From Saprospiraceae bacterium (GTDB lineage Bacteria; Bacteroidota; Bacteroidia; Chitinophagales; Saprospiraceae): a stretch of 64,000 nt of DNA. Of this stretch, positions 1 to 8,386 are shown piece by piece. The position numbers and the translations under genes were made by a program. Every line of letters begins with the position of its first letter. Position 1 is the first letter of the stretch. The stretch lies in assembly GCA_016787575.1 (NCBI GenBank), contig JAEUUO010000013.1:62001-126000 (forward strand), in the 5' to 3' direction. The notes under the pieces were generated by a model that saw only the letters and a list, made by a program, of their open reading frames with translations, was not told the DNA's origin and made no database searches.

Positions 1-693
1 TTTAATCGTTGGGCAGATCGCGACATTGATAAATTAAATCCGCGTACGTTAATTAGAGAAATTCCTTCAGGGATTATTCCTTCAAATCATGCTTTAAGTT
101 TTGTAATAATAAACAGCCTTGTTTTTTTAGTAGCCGCTTATTTTATCAATTGGCTCTGTTTTTTACTTGCTCCAATTGCTTTGACGATTGTTTTAGGCTA
201 TAGCTATACAAAGCGGTTCTCATGGTTTTGTCATGTGTTTTTAGGTTTGGGATTATCTCTGGCGCCTATAGGTGCTTATTTGGCAGTAACAGGACATTTT
301 CATTTTTTGCCTATTTTATATTCAATTGCAGTAATTTGCTGGGTAGCAGGATTTGACATTATTTATGCATTGCAAGACATTCATTTTGATCAGGAGCAGC
401 ACTTGTATTCTATTCCTGCTCGTTTTGGAATGTCAAAAGCATTGCTTGTATCCAGTTGTTTGCATTTAGTTTGTGCAGTAAGCATCGTTGCAGGTGCATG
501 GATCCTGCATCAGGAATTTGGTTTAAATTATTTAACATACATTGGCAGTACTTCCTTTATAGTCTTGTTGATACTTCAGCACCGAATTGTCAGCAGAGGG
601 GATTTGAGTAAGATTAATTTAGCATTTTTTACAACCAATGGAATTGCCAGCGTGGTATTAGCTGTATGTACCATCTTGGATTTTTATTTATAG
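1..693 (+). CDS. UbiA-family polyprenyltransferase, C-terminal 230 residues (5' end outside window)
   Basis: The reading frame is open from base 1, so the gene starts upstream and about 230 residues are visible. The first visible residues hold the UbiA prenyl-diphosphate/Mg motif (N-R-x-x-D-R-x-x-D at residues 2-10, followed by NPRT). The second Asp-rich motif, QDIHFD, is near residues 125-130 and is followed by LYSIPARFG. Several hydrophobic helices separate and follow them. Known of the family: these integral membrane enzymes attach a polyprenyl chain to an aromatic acid in quinone synthesis. In Bacteroidota, which make menaquinone, such a UbiA-like protein is usually either MqnP of the futalosine route or a MenA/UbiA relative; I cannot choose between them. 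The stop overlaps the end of convergent rdgB by 10 bp. Confidence 0.85.
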   Translation, partial: FNRWADRDIDKLNPRTLIREIPSGIIPSNHALSFVIINSLVFLVAAYFINWLCFLLAPIALTIVLGYSYTKRFSWFCHVFLGLGLSLAPIGAYLAVTGHFHFLPILYSIAVICWVAGFDIIYALQDIHFDQEQHLYSIPARFGMSKALLVSSCLHLVCAVSIVAGAWILHQEFGLNYLTYIGSTSFIVLLILQHRIVSRGDLSKINLAFFTTNGIASVVLAVCTILDFYL

Positions 694-1262
694 TCTTCAA
701 AAAATTGGATCATTTTTTTAACTGCTTTACTGCGATGACTGATTTTTGTTTTAACATCAATTCCCAATTCAGCAAAAGTTTGTTGGTATCCATCAGGTAT
801 AAATACAGGGTCATATCCAAATCCGTAATTTCCTACAGGCTTTTCTGAAATAAGTCCTTTTAAGATGCCTTCAAATAAATATTCCCGGTCATCGAAAACA
901 CAGGCAATCACTGTGTGAAATTGTGCCTCTCGGTTTGCAAGTCCTTTCATTTTAAATAAGAGCAATTTAATATTGTCATCATCGCTTTTTTGAAGTCCGG
1001 CATACCTTGCAGAATAAACTCCCGGTTCGTTATTTAAAGCAACAACCTCTAATCCGGAATCTTCTGCAATGCAATTTAATCCGGTCATTTCTTTAAAATA
1101 CCGCGCTTTAATCAAAGCATTTTCTGAAAAACTTTTTCCAGTCTCTTCGATTTCAGTTTCAAATCCCAAATCATTTAAATCTTTAATTTCAAATTCCTTT
1201 GGTAAAATAAGCTCCATCTCTTTTTTCTTATTCGAATTATGGGATGCAAGAAGGAACAGCAT
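684..1262 (-). CDS. rdgB: RdgB/HAM1 non-canonical purine NTP pyrophosphatase
   Basis: This is a cytoplasmic house-cleaning enzyme that hydrolyses ITP, dITP and XTP to the monophosphate and pyrophosphate, keeping deaminated purines out of DNA and RNA. The 192-residue length is normal for the family. Family motifs are in the right order: ASHNSNKKKE at residues 6-15 (substrate/phosphate loop), EDSGLEV at 67-73 with the catalytic acidic pair, GFGYDPVF near 146-153, and SHRSKA near the C-terminus. The ATG at 1262 places the first motif directly after a short beta strand, as expected. It is convergent with the UbiA gene, and no terminator is visible between them. Confidence 0.95.
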   Translation of the reverse strand: MLFLLASHNSNKKKEMELILPKEFEIKDLNDLGFETEIEETGKSFSENALIKARYFKEMTGLNCIAEDSGLEVVALNNEPGVYSARYAGLQKSDDDNIKLLLFKMKGLANREAQFHTVIACVFDDREYLFEGILKGLISEKPVGNYGFGYDPVFIPDGYQQTFAELGIDVKTKISHRSKAVKKMIQFFEDYK

Positions 1263-1302
1263 AAGTAGAAAATTATTTACGAATTACGAATTAAAAAACG
1301 AT

Positions 1303-1734
1303 TTAAAAATTATTCGCTTCCTGTAAGGCTTTCCAAAGAGATTTTTTACTTGCATCATTTGTATAATTAACCAGTAAATCTGCAAATAAAATAGTTTTAT
1401 TAGAAACAGTATACACATGATGTTTTTTTTCAAATCCTTGTAAACCTATTTGACTGGGAGCAATCCCAAAGCCTAAAATACACTTTACAGTGCTATTTGA
1501 AATTTGATTGAATTTAAAATAACTGTTTGGTTGGTATGCAATGATTTTGGAATCATGATCCCATGTCAGATTTAATGCAAGTATAATTTTCTTTAACAGT
1601 TCTAGTAAGTTGGTTTGAGTAAGTTCGTTTTCTGAAACAAAAATTAACCAGGATTGGTGATCTTGAATTTCAAATGAATTTGAATTTTCCTCTGGGATGG
1701 AATATGTGCTAGTTTGACTACTTATTTTTTTCAA
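1303..1734 (-). CDS. uncharacterised protein, possibly HolD (DNA polymerase III psi)-like
   Basis: 143 residues with no methionine after the initiator; the only fitting start is TTG at 1734. There is no signal peptide or membrane segment. After a Ser-rich 25-residue tail there is SWLIFVSENELT, then a helix, then ILGFGIAPSQIGLQG, then a strand with LFADLL and a C-terminal KKSLWKAL helix. That order (hydrophobic strand plus LT, LG...L.G, then a DL...A...LW end) resembles the layout of E. coli HolD, a degenerate uracil-DNA-glycosylase fold. This is my inference from pattern, not a family match. It lies upstream of rdgB on the same strand (40-bp gap), so the two may be cotranscribed. Otherwise function unknown. 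Confidence 0.6.
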   Translation of the reverse strand: MKKISSQTSTYSIPEENSNSFEIQDHQSWLIFVSENELTQTNLLELLKKIILALNLTWDHDSKIIAYQPNSYFKFNQISNSTVKCILGFGIAPSQIGLQGFEKKHHVYTVSNKTILFADLLVNYTNDASKKSLWKALQEANNF

Positions 1735-1823
1735 AACCTAAGCTTCAATTAAATGTTGTAAATTAAGGGAATAAAAATTATAAAAACAAAGCAGATTTCA
1801 TTATTTTTGTCAAAACGAACCAT

Positions 1824-2903
1824 ATGGACCACAAGATCAAAATTACACGTACCCACAAATCAAGAATTAGTGAGGTCGATTTCAACAACATTCCTTTTGG
1901 AAAGGTGTTTGCAGATCACATGTTTATTGCGGATTTTGATGGGCAACAATGGAAAAATTTTGAAATTCGTCCATTAGAACGAATTCCTTTACATCCTGCT
2001 ACAATGGCTTGGCATTATGGTCAGGGCATTTTTGAAGGAATGAAAGCTTCTATTACCGATGACGGGACTCCATTATTATTCAGACCTTATGATCATGCAG
2101 AGCGTTTAAATGTGTCCGCACATAGAATGTGTATGCCTGAATTTCCCACCGATCTTTTTGTCGATGCATTGTGTCAATTGGTTGCATTGGATAAAGATTG
2201 GATTCCAAAAGGAGAAGATTGTGCTTTGTATATAAGACCTGTTATGATGGCAACGGATGAGTTTGTTGGAGTGCGCTCATCAGATACCTATAAGTTAATG
2301 ATCATGAACCTTCCTTCAGGTCCATATTACAACAAACCTGTATCATTGTTGGTGGAAGAAAAATATGTGCGGGCAGTTGATGGTGGTGTAGGGGAGGCAA
2401 AAGCCGCTGGAAATTATGGCGCTGCATTGTATCCTACCAAACTGGCAAAGGACAAAGGCTACGATCAGGTGATGTGGATGGACGCACATGAATTTAAATA
2501 CGTTCAGGAGGTTGGAACTATGAATATCTTTTTTGTGCTCAACGATGTTGTCCTCACACCAAATTTAAGTGGAACCATTTTACAAGGCATAACCCGCGAT
2601 AGCATCATTACCCTTTTGAAAGAAAAGGGATATAAAGTAGAAGAAAGACCTGTTAGCATGGAAGAAATCTATGATGCATATACAAAAAAACAATTAGTCG
2701 AGGTTTTTGGAGCTGGAACGGCTGCCGTGGTTGCAAATGTCAATCGGATTGGATATAAAAATCACGAATTGTTGTTTGATAAATCTCAATGGGAATTGTC
2801 AACCATGCTTAAAAATGAAATTAATGGAATCAGAAAAGGTCGTATTGTTGATACCCATGGCTGGATCCTCCCGATAAATGTGGAACAGGAAGTGACTGTT
2901 TAG
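1824..2903 (+). CDS. ilvE: branched-chain amino acid aminotransferase (class IV PLP)
   Basis: The enzyme transfers the amino group between glutamate and the 2-oxo acids of valine, leucine and isoleucine, the last step of their synthesis and the first of their breakdown. At 359 residues it is the long BCAT form. The PLP lysine is K193 in EAKAAGNYG, the cofactor-binding Glu is about E229 in QEVGTMN, and the substrate-side YGQGIFEGMKA is at about 65-75. The GTGTAAVV-type phosphate loop appears as FGAGTAAVV near residue 296. The start is the ATG at 1824. A TAnnTTTG-like box at 1802-1809 sits very close to the start but has no -33 partner. It is a single gene, divergent from the small gene at 1303. 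Confidence 0.95.
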   Translation: MDHKIKITRTHKSRISEVDFNNIPFGKVFADHMFIADFDGQQWKNFEIRPLERIPLHPATMAWHYGQGIFEGMKASITDDGTPLLFRPYDHAERLNVSAHRMCMPEFPTDLFVDALCQLVALDKDWIPKGEDCALYIRPVMMATDEFVGVRSSDTYKLMIMNLPSGPYYNKPVSLLVEEKYVRAVDGGVGEAKAAGNYGAALYPTKLAKDKGYDQVMWMDAHEFKYVQEVGTMNIFFVLNDVVLTPNLSGTILQGITRDSIITLLKEKGYKVEERPVSMEEIYDAYTKKQLVEVFGAGTAAVVANVNRIGYKNHELLFDKSQWELSTMLKNEINGIRKGRIVDTHGWILPINVEQEVTV

Positions 2904-3071
2904 TTAATTTAAATTCTTCTTTTTAATTTGGAATAGACCTACAGTATTTAGCTGTATTCAGAATATTATTTGGTATTTGGCCTCTACTCTATTTTTATTT
3001 GTTGAATTTTGGCACATTATTAGTTTTATTGGATTACATTAGTCCATATTTCTAATCCAAAATTTACAATT

Positions 3072-6035
3072 ATGTATCAAGAATTCAAGCTTAAAAGACT
3101 AATCCTCTTTTTCAGTCTTATTTTTTCCCTGAATCTTAATGCCCAATTCACCGCATCGGGAAAAATTTCTGATGAAAATGGTAATCCGCTTACAGGGGTG
3201 GCCGTTCAGGTAAAGGGAACTACCATTGGAACCTATACGGATCTTGATGGAAAATATTCATTGGAAGTCCCAGGTTCCTCTGCTATTTTGGTTATAGCCT
3301 ATCTCGGTTATGCTGATATCGAAAAAGCAGTAAATGCAGGGGAATCTATGCAAGAAATTACCTTAAGTGGTAAAGCAACTGTCATGGACGAAGTCATCGT
3401 TTCAGGATTGGCTACATCCATTAAACGAAGCAATGCTGCCAATGCGGTTGCATTCATCGATAGCAGAGATCTTACAGGTACGACCGTCCAGCAAACTATG
3501 GATGGCGCCCTTTATGGGAAGTTTACTGGAGCAAATATTGTTGCTAATTCCGGAGCCCCGGGAGGAGGTATCGCTATTAAGTTGCGGGGAGTTACGACAT
3601 TAACAGGTAACTCTCAACCTTTATTTATCATCGATGGAGTTTATATTGATAACTCTTCTGTGTCATCCGGACTAAACTCACTTTCTTTAGCATACAGAGA
3701 TGGGAGACCTGCTGGAGACCAGGACAATCCATCCAACCGAATTGCCGATTTAGATCCAGAAGATATAGACCGGATTGAAATATTAAAAGGAGCATCTGCT
3801 GCTGCAATCTATGGATCCCGTGCTGGAGCCGGAGTTGTAATCATAACTACAAAACGTGGGCAATCCGGTAAAACTAAAATTGATGTATCTCAAAGTTTCG
3901 GATTCAATAGTGCCATCCGTTTACTTGGAGCACGTACATGGGATACAGCTAAAGCAAGAACCCATTTTGGTGCCGCTGGAGTGAATGCATTTACAACTGC
4001 TCAACAAGCAGGTAAAATCTATGATTATGAAGATGAACTTTATGGCAATTCTGGTTTTCTCTCAAATACTCGCTTGAATATTAGTGGAGGCGATGACAAA
4101 ACGAAATACTTTGCTGGCATGACTTATAAAAATGAAGACGGCATTGTTAAAAATACTGGCTACGAACGTTTGAACTTTAGATTAAATCTAGATCGTAAAA
4201 TTTCTAAAAGGATCGATCTTTCATTAAGTTCAAATTATATGAAGAGTGAAGCAGACAGAGGTTTTTTTAATAATGACAACTCATCTGCAACCATGGGCGT
4301 TTCTTTGGTAAGTACCCCTGCTTGGGCTGAATTACATCCTGATAGCCAAGGCAATTATCCTAACAATCCATACGCTCCATCAAATTTTCTTCAAACCGGT
4401 GCTTTGATGAAGAATAATGAAGATGTTAACCGATTTATTGCCGGTGGTTCATTAAGTATTTCGCTTTATCAAGGAAACAATTCTTCCTTAAAATTAGTAG
4501 GCCGTGGCGGTTTGGATTATTATACTTTGCTCACGACGGTGTTGGCTCCTAGTACCTTGCAATGGCAAAAAGATGGAAACGGTACCAATGGCGCCTCAAT
4601 TTTAGGTACCACCTTAAATACAAATAAAAATTTTGGTGCATTCATAGTGCATCAATGGCAGCCAGGAAGTTTAGGCCTGCGAACTCAATTTGGTTTGACT
4701 GCAGAAAATTTTGATCAGAATTCAATTTTGAATAAATCAAATTTTTTAATTGGCTCCCAATCAAATTTAAATCAAGCAGGATCTGTTTCAGTATTGCAAA
4801 CGAAAGTGATTCAAAAAGATCGCGGTTTTTTTGCACAGGAAGAAGTCAATTGGGATGATAAACTTATTGTAACTCTTGGTTTGCGTGCTGATAAATCTTC
4901 AAACAATGGGGACGCTAATAAATTGTATTATTACCCAAAAGCTTCATTAGCAGCAAACATCACCAAATTAGCAAATTGTGCAAATGATCATTTGAGCGAT
5001 TTGAAATTGCGACTTGCTTATGGACAGTCTGGTAATTTTGCGCGTTTTGGTTCTATTTACACCCCATTAAATTCAATCGTTATTGATGGTTCAACGGGCT
5101 CAATCATTGGCCGCACTTTAGGCTACAGTGAATTAGGACCTGAAAAACAAACGGAGATTGAAACTGGTTTTGATTTAGGATTATTTAAAAACCGAATGTT
5201 GCTGGATTTTACATACTATATAAAAAATATTGATGATTTAGTATTACAAGTTCAAGTACCTGGTTCAACTGGTTTTACCAATCGATGGTTGAATGCAGCT
5301 GAATTAAAAAACAATGGAATTGAAATAGGCCTCGCGGTAAATGCAATCCAAAAAAGAAATTTTAACTGGAATACTCGATTTGGTTTTTGGAAAAACACAG
5401 CAACCATTGAAAATTTAAAAGTACCTGCATTTAATGAAGGTGGTTTTGCACCCATTTTAGGCGTTTTTAAAATTGAAGAAGGAAAAAGTCCAACACAAAT
5501 TGTTGGTACAACTTCAGACACCTCAGATGCGGATGGATTGCGTGTGTGGGGAGACGCTGAACCAGATTTTAATCTTTCATGGTCAAATAATTTAAGTTTT
5601 GGAAATTTTGATCTTTCCTTTTTGTTCCATTGGAAGAAGGGGGGTGAAAATATCAATTTAACTACTTTATTATCTGACTTATCTGGAACAAGTGCAGATT
5701 ATGATGAAAAAACGCTGGACCCTGCCAATAAATTAGTTAATGGTGATTACAGAGTAAGCCAATTAGGTTCAAGCGCTCATGTGTTTATTGAGGACGCGAG
5801 TTATATTCGTTTGCGTGAAATTGGACTCACTTATAGATTGCCAAAGGCAATGTTTAATGATAAAGCTCAAGTTAAAATTGGAATATCCGGTAGAAACTTA
5901 ATTAATATTTTTGATTACAATAGTTATGATCCTGAAGTTTCTAATTTTGGAATTAGGGCCATTTCAAATGCAATTGAGGTAACGCCATTTCCTTCTTCAA
6001 AAAGTCTGGTTTTTACTGTAGCTGCAACTTTTTAA
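3072..6035 (+). CDS. SusC/RagA-family TonB-linked outer membrane transporter
   Basis: An outer-membrane beta-barrel that takes up a glycan or peptide with TonB energy together with its SusD lipoprotein. The 987 residues begin with a signal peptide (about 1-24, cleaved before QFTASG). A carboxypeptidase-regulatory-like Ig domain covers roughly 26-110 (SGKISDENGNPLTGV, TDLDGKYSL). The plug runs roughly 115-260, with VSGLAT at its front and IEILKGASAAAIYGSRAGAGVV closing it, followed by the barrel. The last residue is Phe, as needed for barrel insertion. It is followed after 18 bp by the SusD gene. No glycoside hydrolase, sulfatase, ECF sigma or anti-sigma gene is adjacent, so the substrate cannot be guessed. 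Confidence 0.93.
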   Translation: MYQEFKLKRLILFFSLIFSLNLNAQFTASGKISDENGNPLTGVAVQVKGTTIGTYTDLDGKYSLEVPGSSAILVIAYLGYADIEKAVNAGESMQEITLSGKATVMDEVIVSGLATSIKRSNAANAVAFIDSRDLTGTTVQQTMDGALYGKFTGANIVANSGAPGGGIAIKLRGVTTLTGNSQPLFIIDGVYIDNSSVSSGLNSLSLAYRDGRPAGDQDNPSNRIADLDPEDIDRIEILKGASAAAIYGSRAGAGVVIITTKRGQSGKTKIDVSQSFGFNSAIRLLGARTWDTAKARTHFGAAGVNAFTTAQQAGKIYDYEDELYGNSGFLSNTRLNISGGDDKTKYFAGMTYKNEDGIVKNTGYERLNFRLNLDRKISKRIDLSLSSNYMKSEADRGFFNNDNSSATMGVSLVSTPAWAELHPDSQGNYPNNPYAPSNFLQTGALMKNNEDVNRFIAGGSLSISLYQGNNSSLKLVGRGGLDYYTLLTTVLAPSTLQWQKDGNGTNGASILGTTLNTNKNFGAFIVHQWQPGSLGLRTQFGLTAENFDQNSILNKSNFLIGSQSNLNQAGSVSVLQTKVIQKDRGFFAQEEVNWDDKLIVTLGLRADKSSNNGDANKLYYYPKASLAANITKLANCANDHLSDLKLRLAYGQSGNFARFGSIYTPLNSIVIDGSTGSIIGRTLGYSELGPEKQTEIETGFDLGLFKNRMLLDFTYYIKNIDDLVLQVQVPGSTGFTNRWLNAAELKNNGIEIGLAVNAIQKRNFNWNTRFGFWKNTATIENLKVPAFNEGGFAPILGVFKIEEGKSPTQIVGTTSDTSDADGLRVWGDAEPDFNLSWSNNLSFGNFDLSFLFHWKKGGENINLTTLLSDLSGTSADYDEKTLDPANKLVNGDYRVSQLGSSAHVFIEDASYIRLREIGLTYRLPKAMFNDKAQVKIGISGRNLINIFDYNSYDPEVSNFGIRAISNAIEVTPFPSSKSLVFTVAATF

Positions 6036-6053
6036 ATAAATAAAATTAAAGTC

Positions 6054-7382
6054 ATGAAAAAAATGATCAATCTTATAAAAATCCAAATTTGGAGCCTGAT
6101 AATTTGTTTGCTTGTAGTAATATCAAGTTGCGAATTAGATGACATTCAAGATCCTAACAATCCAAGCATTGGCTCAATTGAAACGAATGCAACAATCAGT
6201 GAACTTCAAAATTTATTGGACGGAATTCAAGCGGCGATGCGAAATGAATACGGAATTTATTTCGACGGAGTCAGTGTTATTGGAAGAGAAGTTTATCGCT
6301 TCTCTGGATCTGATCCTAGATATACCGGTGAGTTAATGGGTGCATCTTCTGGGATATTGGACGCAGGTGCGTTTTATACTCAAAATACTTACAATGCCAG
6401 GTACCGGGTTGTTAAGAATTGCAATATTTTAATAACTGCTGTAAAGAATACAAAAGCAGCCCTCAGTGATGAACAGCGTAAAGCATTAAACGGATTAGCC
6501 AAAACAATAAAAGCCCATGAATTATTAATGGTATTTAACCAGCAATTTGATAATGGAATCAGAGTTCAAGTAGAAGATCCGGATCATCTGGGCCCATTTT
6601 TAGATAAAACCGCATCTTTAAATGCAATAGCAGCATTGCTGGATGAAGCATCGGCTGATTTAAAATCTGGAGGAGCGGCTTTTGCATTAAAACTTGGCAA
6701 AGGTTTTATTGGATTTGATAATCCAACTTCGTTTTTAAAATTTAACAGGGCCTTGAGTGCACGTGTGAATGCATATCGTGAAAATTGGGATGGTGTCAAT
6801 GCTTCTTTATTAGAGAGTTTTATTAATGAAAATGGAGATTTTAAATCAGGCGTCTATTATATTTTCTCTAAATCCGGAGGAGATATTCTAAATGAAGTTT
6901 TTTATCCGCTGAATGTAAGTGGTGAAGTTCGCTTAGCACATCCGAGTTATATTGCGGATGCTGATGCAAATGATACACGTGTAAATAAAGCAAAGAAACG
7001 CAACGCAGCAACAACTTCCAATGGCTTGACCAGTGAATATGATTTTGCTTTATATGCCACCAATACTGATCCCATTCCATTGATTCGCAATGAAGAATTG
7101 ATATTATTAGAGGCAGAATATTATATTCAAAAAGGTTTGACTATTGAAGCTGTACGCACGTTAAATATTATTAGAAATGCTTCAGGTTTGGCAGACTACA
7201 GCGGTGCTTCTGATAAAGATGGACTGATTCGGGAATTATTGAAACAGCGGAGATATTCATTGTTTGGAGAAGGCCATAGATGGATAGATATGCGTCGTTA
7301 CAATAAATTATCAGAACTTCCAATTGATCGAGCAGGCGATGATGTATGGATTAAATTCCCGAAGCCTGCTAATGAAAATTAA
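6054..7382 (+). CDS. SusD/RagB-family nutrient-binding outer membrane lipoprotein
   Basis: The surface lipoprotein lid of the SusC transporter encoded 18 bp upstream. It has a lipoprotein signal with lipobox ISSC (C26) followed by acidic residues, which in Bacteroidota often promotes surface export. The C-terminal third has the SusD hallmarks: IRNEELILLEAEYYIQKG, LNIIRNASGL and LLKQRRYSLFGEGHRWIDMRRY (TPR-type helices and the conserved RR..LF.EG.RW.D.RR). At 442 residues it is shorter than the usual 480-600, consistent with a smaller or degenerate ligand-binding insert. Ligand unknown. Confidence 0.9.
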   Translation: MKKMINLIKIQIWSLIICLLVVISSCELDDIQDPNNPSIGSIETNATISELQNLLDGIQAAMRNEYGIYFDGVSVIGREVYRFSGSDPRYTGELMGASSGILDAGAFYTQNTYNARYRVVKNCNILITAVKNTKAALSDEQRKALNGLAKTIKAHELLMVFNQQFDNGIRVQVEDPDHLGPFLDKTASLNAIAALLDEASADLKSGGAAFALKLGKGFIGFDNPTSFLKFNRALSARVNAYRENWDGVNASLLESFINENGDFKSGVYYIFSKSGGDILNEVFYPLNVSGEVRLAHPSYIADADANDTRVNKAKKRNAATTSNGLTSEYDFALYATNTDPIPLIRNEELILLEAEYYIQKGLTIEAVRTLNIIRNASGLADYSGASDKDGLIRELLKQRRYSLFGEGHRWIDMRRYNKLSELPIDRAGDDVWIKFPKPANEN

Positions 7383-7432
7383 TATTTAGTTTCCAGAAAA
7401 TTCAAAAAAGTAATCAAACAAAATATTATTAT

Positions 7433-7867
7433 ATGGAACCACAATTAAACATGATGGCTATTGGTTTAGCTTCTTTAGTTCCCATGATTATGGGCTTTAT
7501 TTATTATCATCCAAAAGTCATGGGAAATGCCTGGATGAAATCCAATGGATTTACTCAAGAAAGTTTGGGCAATGGCCCAAAGCCAGTTTGGTATTTGGTT
7601 GCACTCGTTCTGTCTTTCCTTTTCGCTGTTAAATTTGCATTGGATGTTATAGCTCCTGGACAGGATGTTGCGCCAGATGGACACAGCTATGTAACGTTTC
7701 AACATGGTATGGCACATGGAATCATTAATACGATTTTGATCATACTTCCAATTTTTGGGACATTGTCAATATTTGAAAAAAGATCTTGGACCTGGGCATT
7801 TATTAATATTGGCTATTGGGGCTTGTGTTTAATAGTTATGCAGGGTATTTTAAGTGCATGGAGATAA
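7433..7867 (+). CDS. DUF1761 family membrane protein
   Basis: 144 residues with four predicted membrane helices: about 8-26, 54-74, 98-118 and 122-142. The opening (MIMGFIYYHPKVMGNAWMK) is typical of the DUF1761 family, small inner-membrane proteins of unknown function common in Bacteroidota. It lies 50 bp after SusD on the same strand and is closed by a strong terminator at 7902-7936, so it is probably the last gene of the SusCD transcript. That position does not by itself show a role in uptake. Confidence 0.8.
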   Translation: MEPQLNMMAIGLASLVPMIMGFIYYHPKVMGNAWMKSNGFTQESLGNGPKPVWYLVALVLSFLFAVKFALDVIAPGQDVAPDGHSYVTFQHGMAHGIINTILIILPIFGTLSIFEKRSWTWAFINIGYWGLCLIVMQGILSAWR

Positions 7868-7901
7868 ATCCTGCGCACCCATTAAATTAGATTAAAATTT
7901 G

Positions 7902-7936
7902 GTCCCGTTAAATTTAAGTTTAACGGGACTTTTTTT
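7902..7936 (+). terminator. intrinsic terminator after SusC-SusD-DUF1761
   Basis: A perfect 11-bp stem (GTCCCGTTAAA at 7902-7912 with TTTAACGGGAC at 7919-7929), a 6-nt loop, and seven T residues from 7930. It is the clearest rho-independent terminator in the window and ends the plus-strand unit that starts at 3072. Confidence 0.92.
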
Positions 7937-7981
7937 ATTATTTAATCGTTATTAATTAGATTGCTTTTTAATCCAAATGCC

Positions 7982-8386
7982 ATGACTAAATTCAAATTAT
8001 ATTTATTGCTGCTAAGTATATTTTCTGGAATGTCATGCAGTCAGGACAATCCTGTGATTGATGTTCAATCAACATTGAGCAACAAGCAATGGATTCTTGT
8101 TTCAATTAAAGTCAATGGACAAGATGTAACCAAAGATTTTCTAGACTCCTGCGATCTGGATAATATTAATGTGTATGCAGCAGGAAATATTCTGGAATTA
8201 CATCAAGGTGTTATTAAATGTGATGCACTGGATCCGGATATTTTATATTCAAAATGGAAGCTATTGGGAAATGATAAATTTATCGAGCAAGATAGTGTAA
8301 TTTATTATTTAACGCATATCGATGAGAATAATTTGATATTAGGATTTTCAGACTTTGAAGAAAATATTAAATATCGAAGATTTTAA
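7982..8386 (+). CDS. small lipoprotein, lipocalin-like
   Basis: 134 residues from the ATG at 7982, chosen over an upstream TTG because it begins the signal peptide directly. The signal ends in a lipobox (GMSC, Cys at about 19). The rest is a beta-rich domain: KQWILVSIKVNGQDVT, then GNILELHQG, WKLLGNDKFIEQD, YYLTHIDENNLIL. The pattern of a W-x-L opening, a 'WKLLGN' strand and a closing strand is that of lipocalin-like or META-like Bacteroidota lipoproteins. No specific function can be given. It lies alone behind a terminator, and its stop touches the stop of the convergent iron-sulfur gene with no gap. Confidence 0.7.
   Translation: MTKFKLYLLLLSIFSGMSCSQDNPVIDVQSTLSNKQWILVSIKVNGQDVTKDFLDSCDLDNINVYAAGNILELHQGVIKCDALDPDILYSKWKLLGNDKFIEQDSVIYYLTHIDENNLILGFSDFEENIKYRRF

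Noticed and set aside
1802..1809. TATTTTTG box upstream of ilvE
   Set aside because: Matches the -7 consensus but is only 14 bp from the ATG and has no TTTG at the -33 distance, so I did not list it as a promoter.
5252..5656. 134-codon reading frame on the minus strand inside susC
   Set aside because: Fully inside a well-supported gene in another frame, with no motif or start context; a shadow frame.
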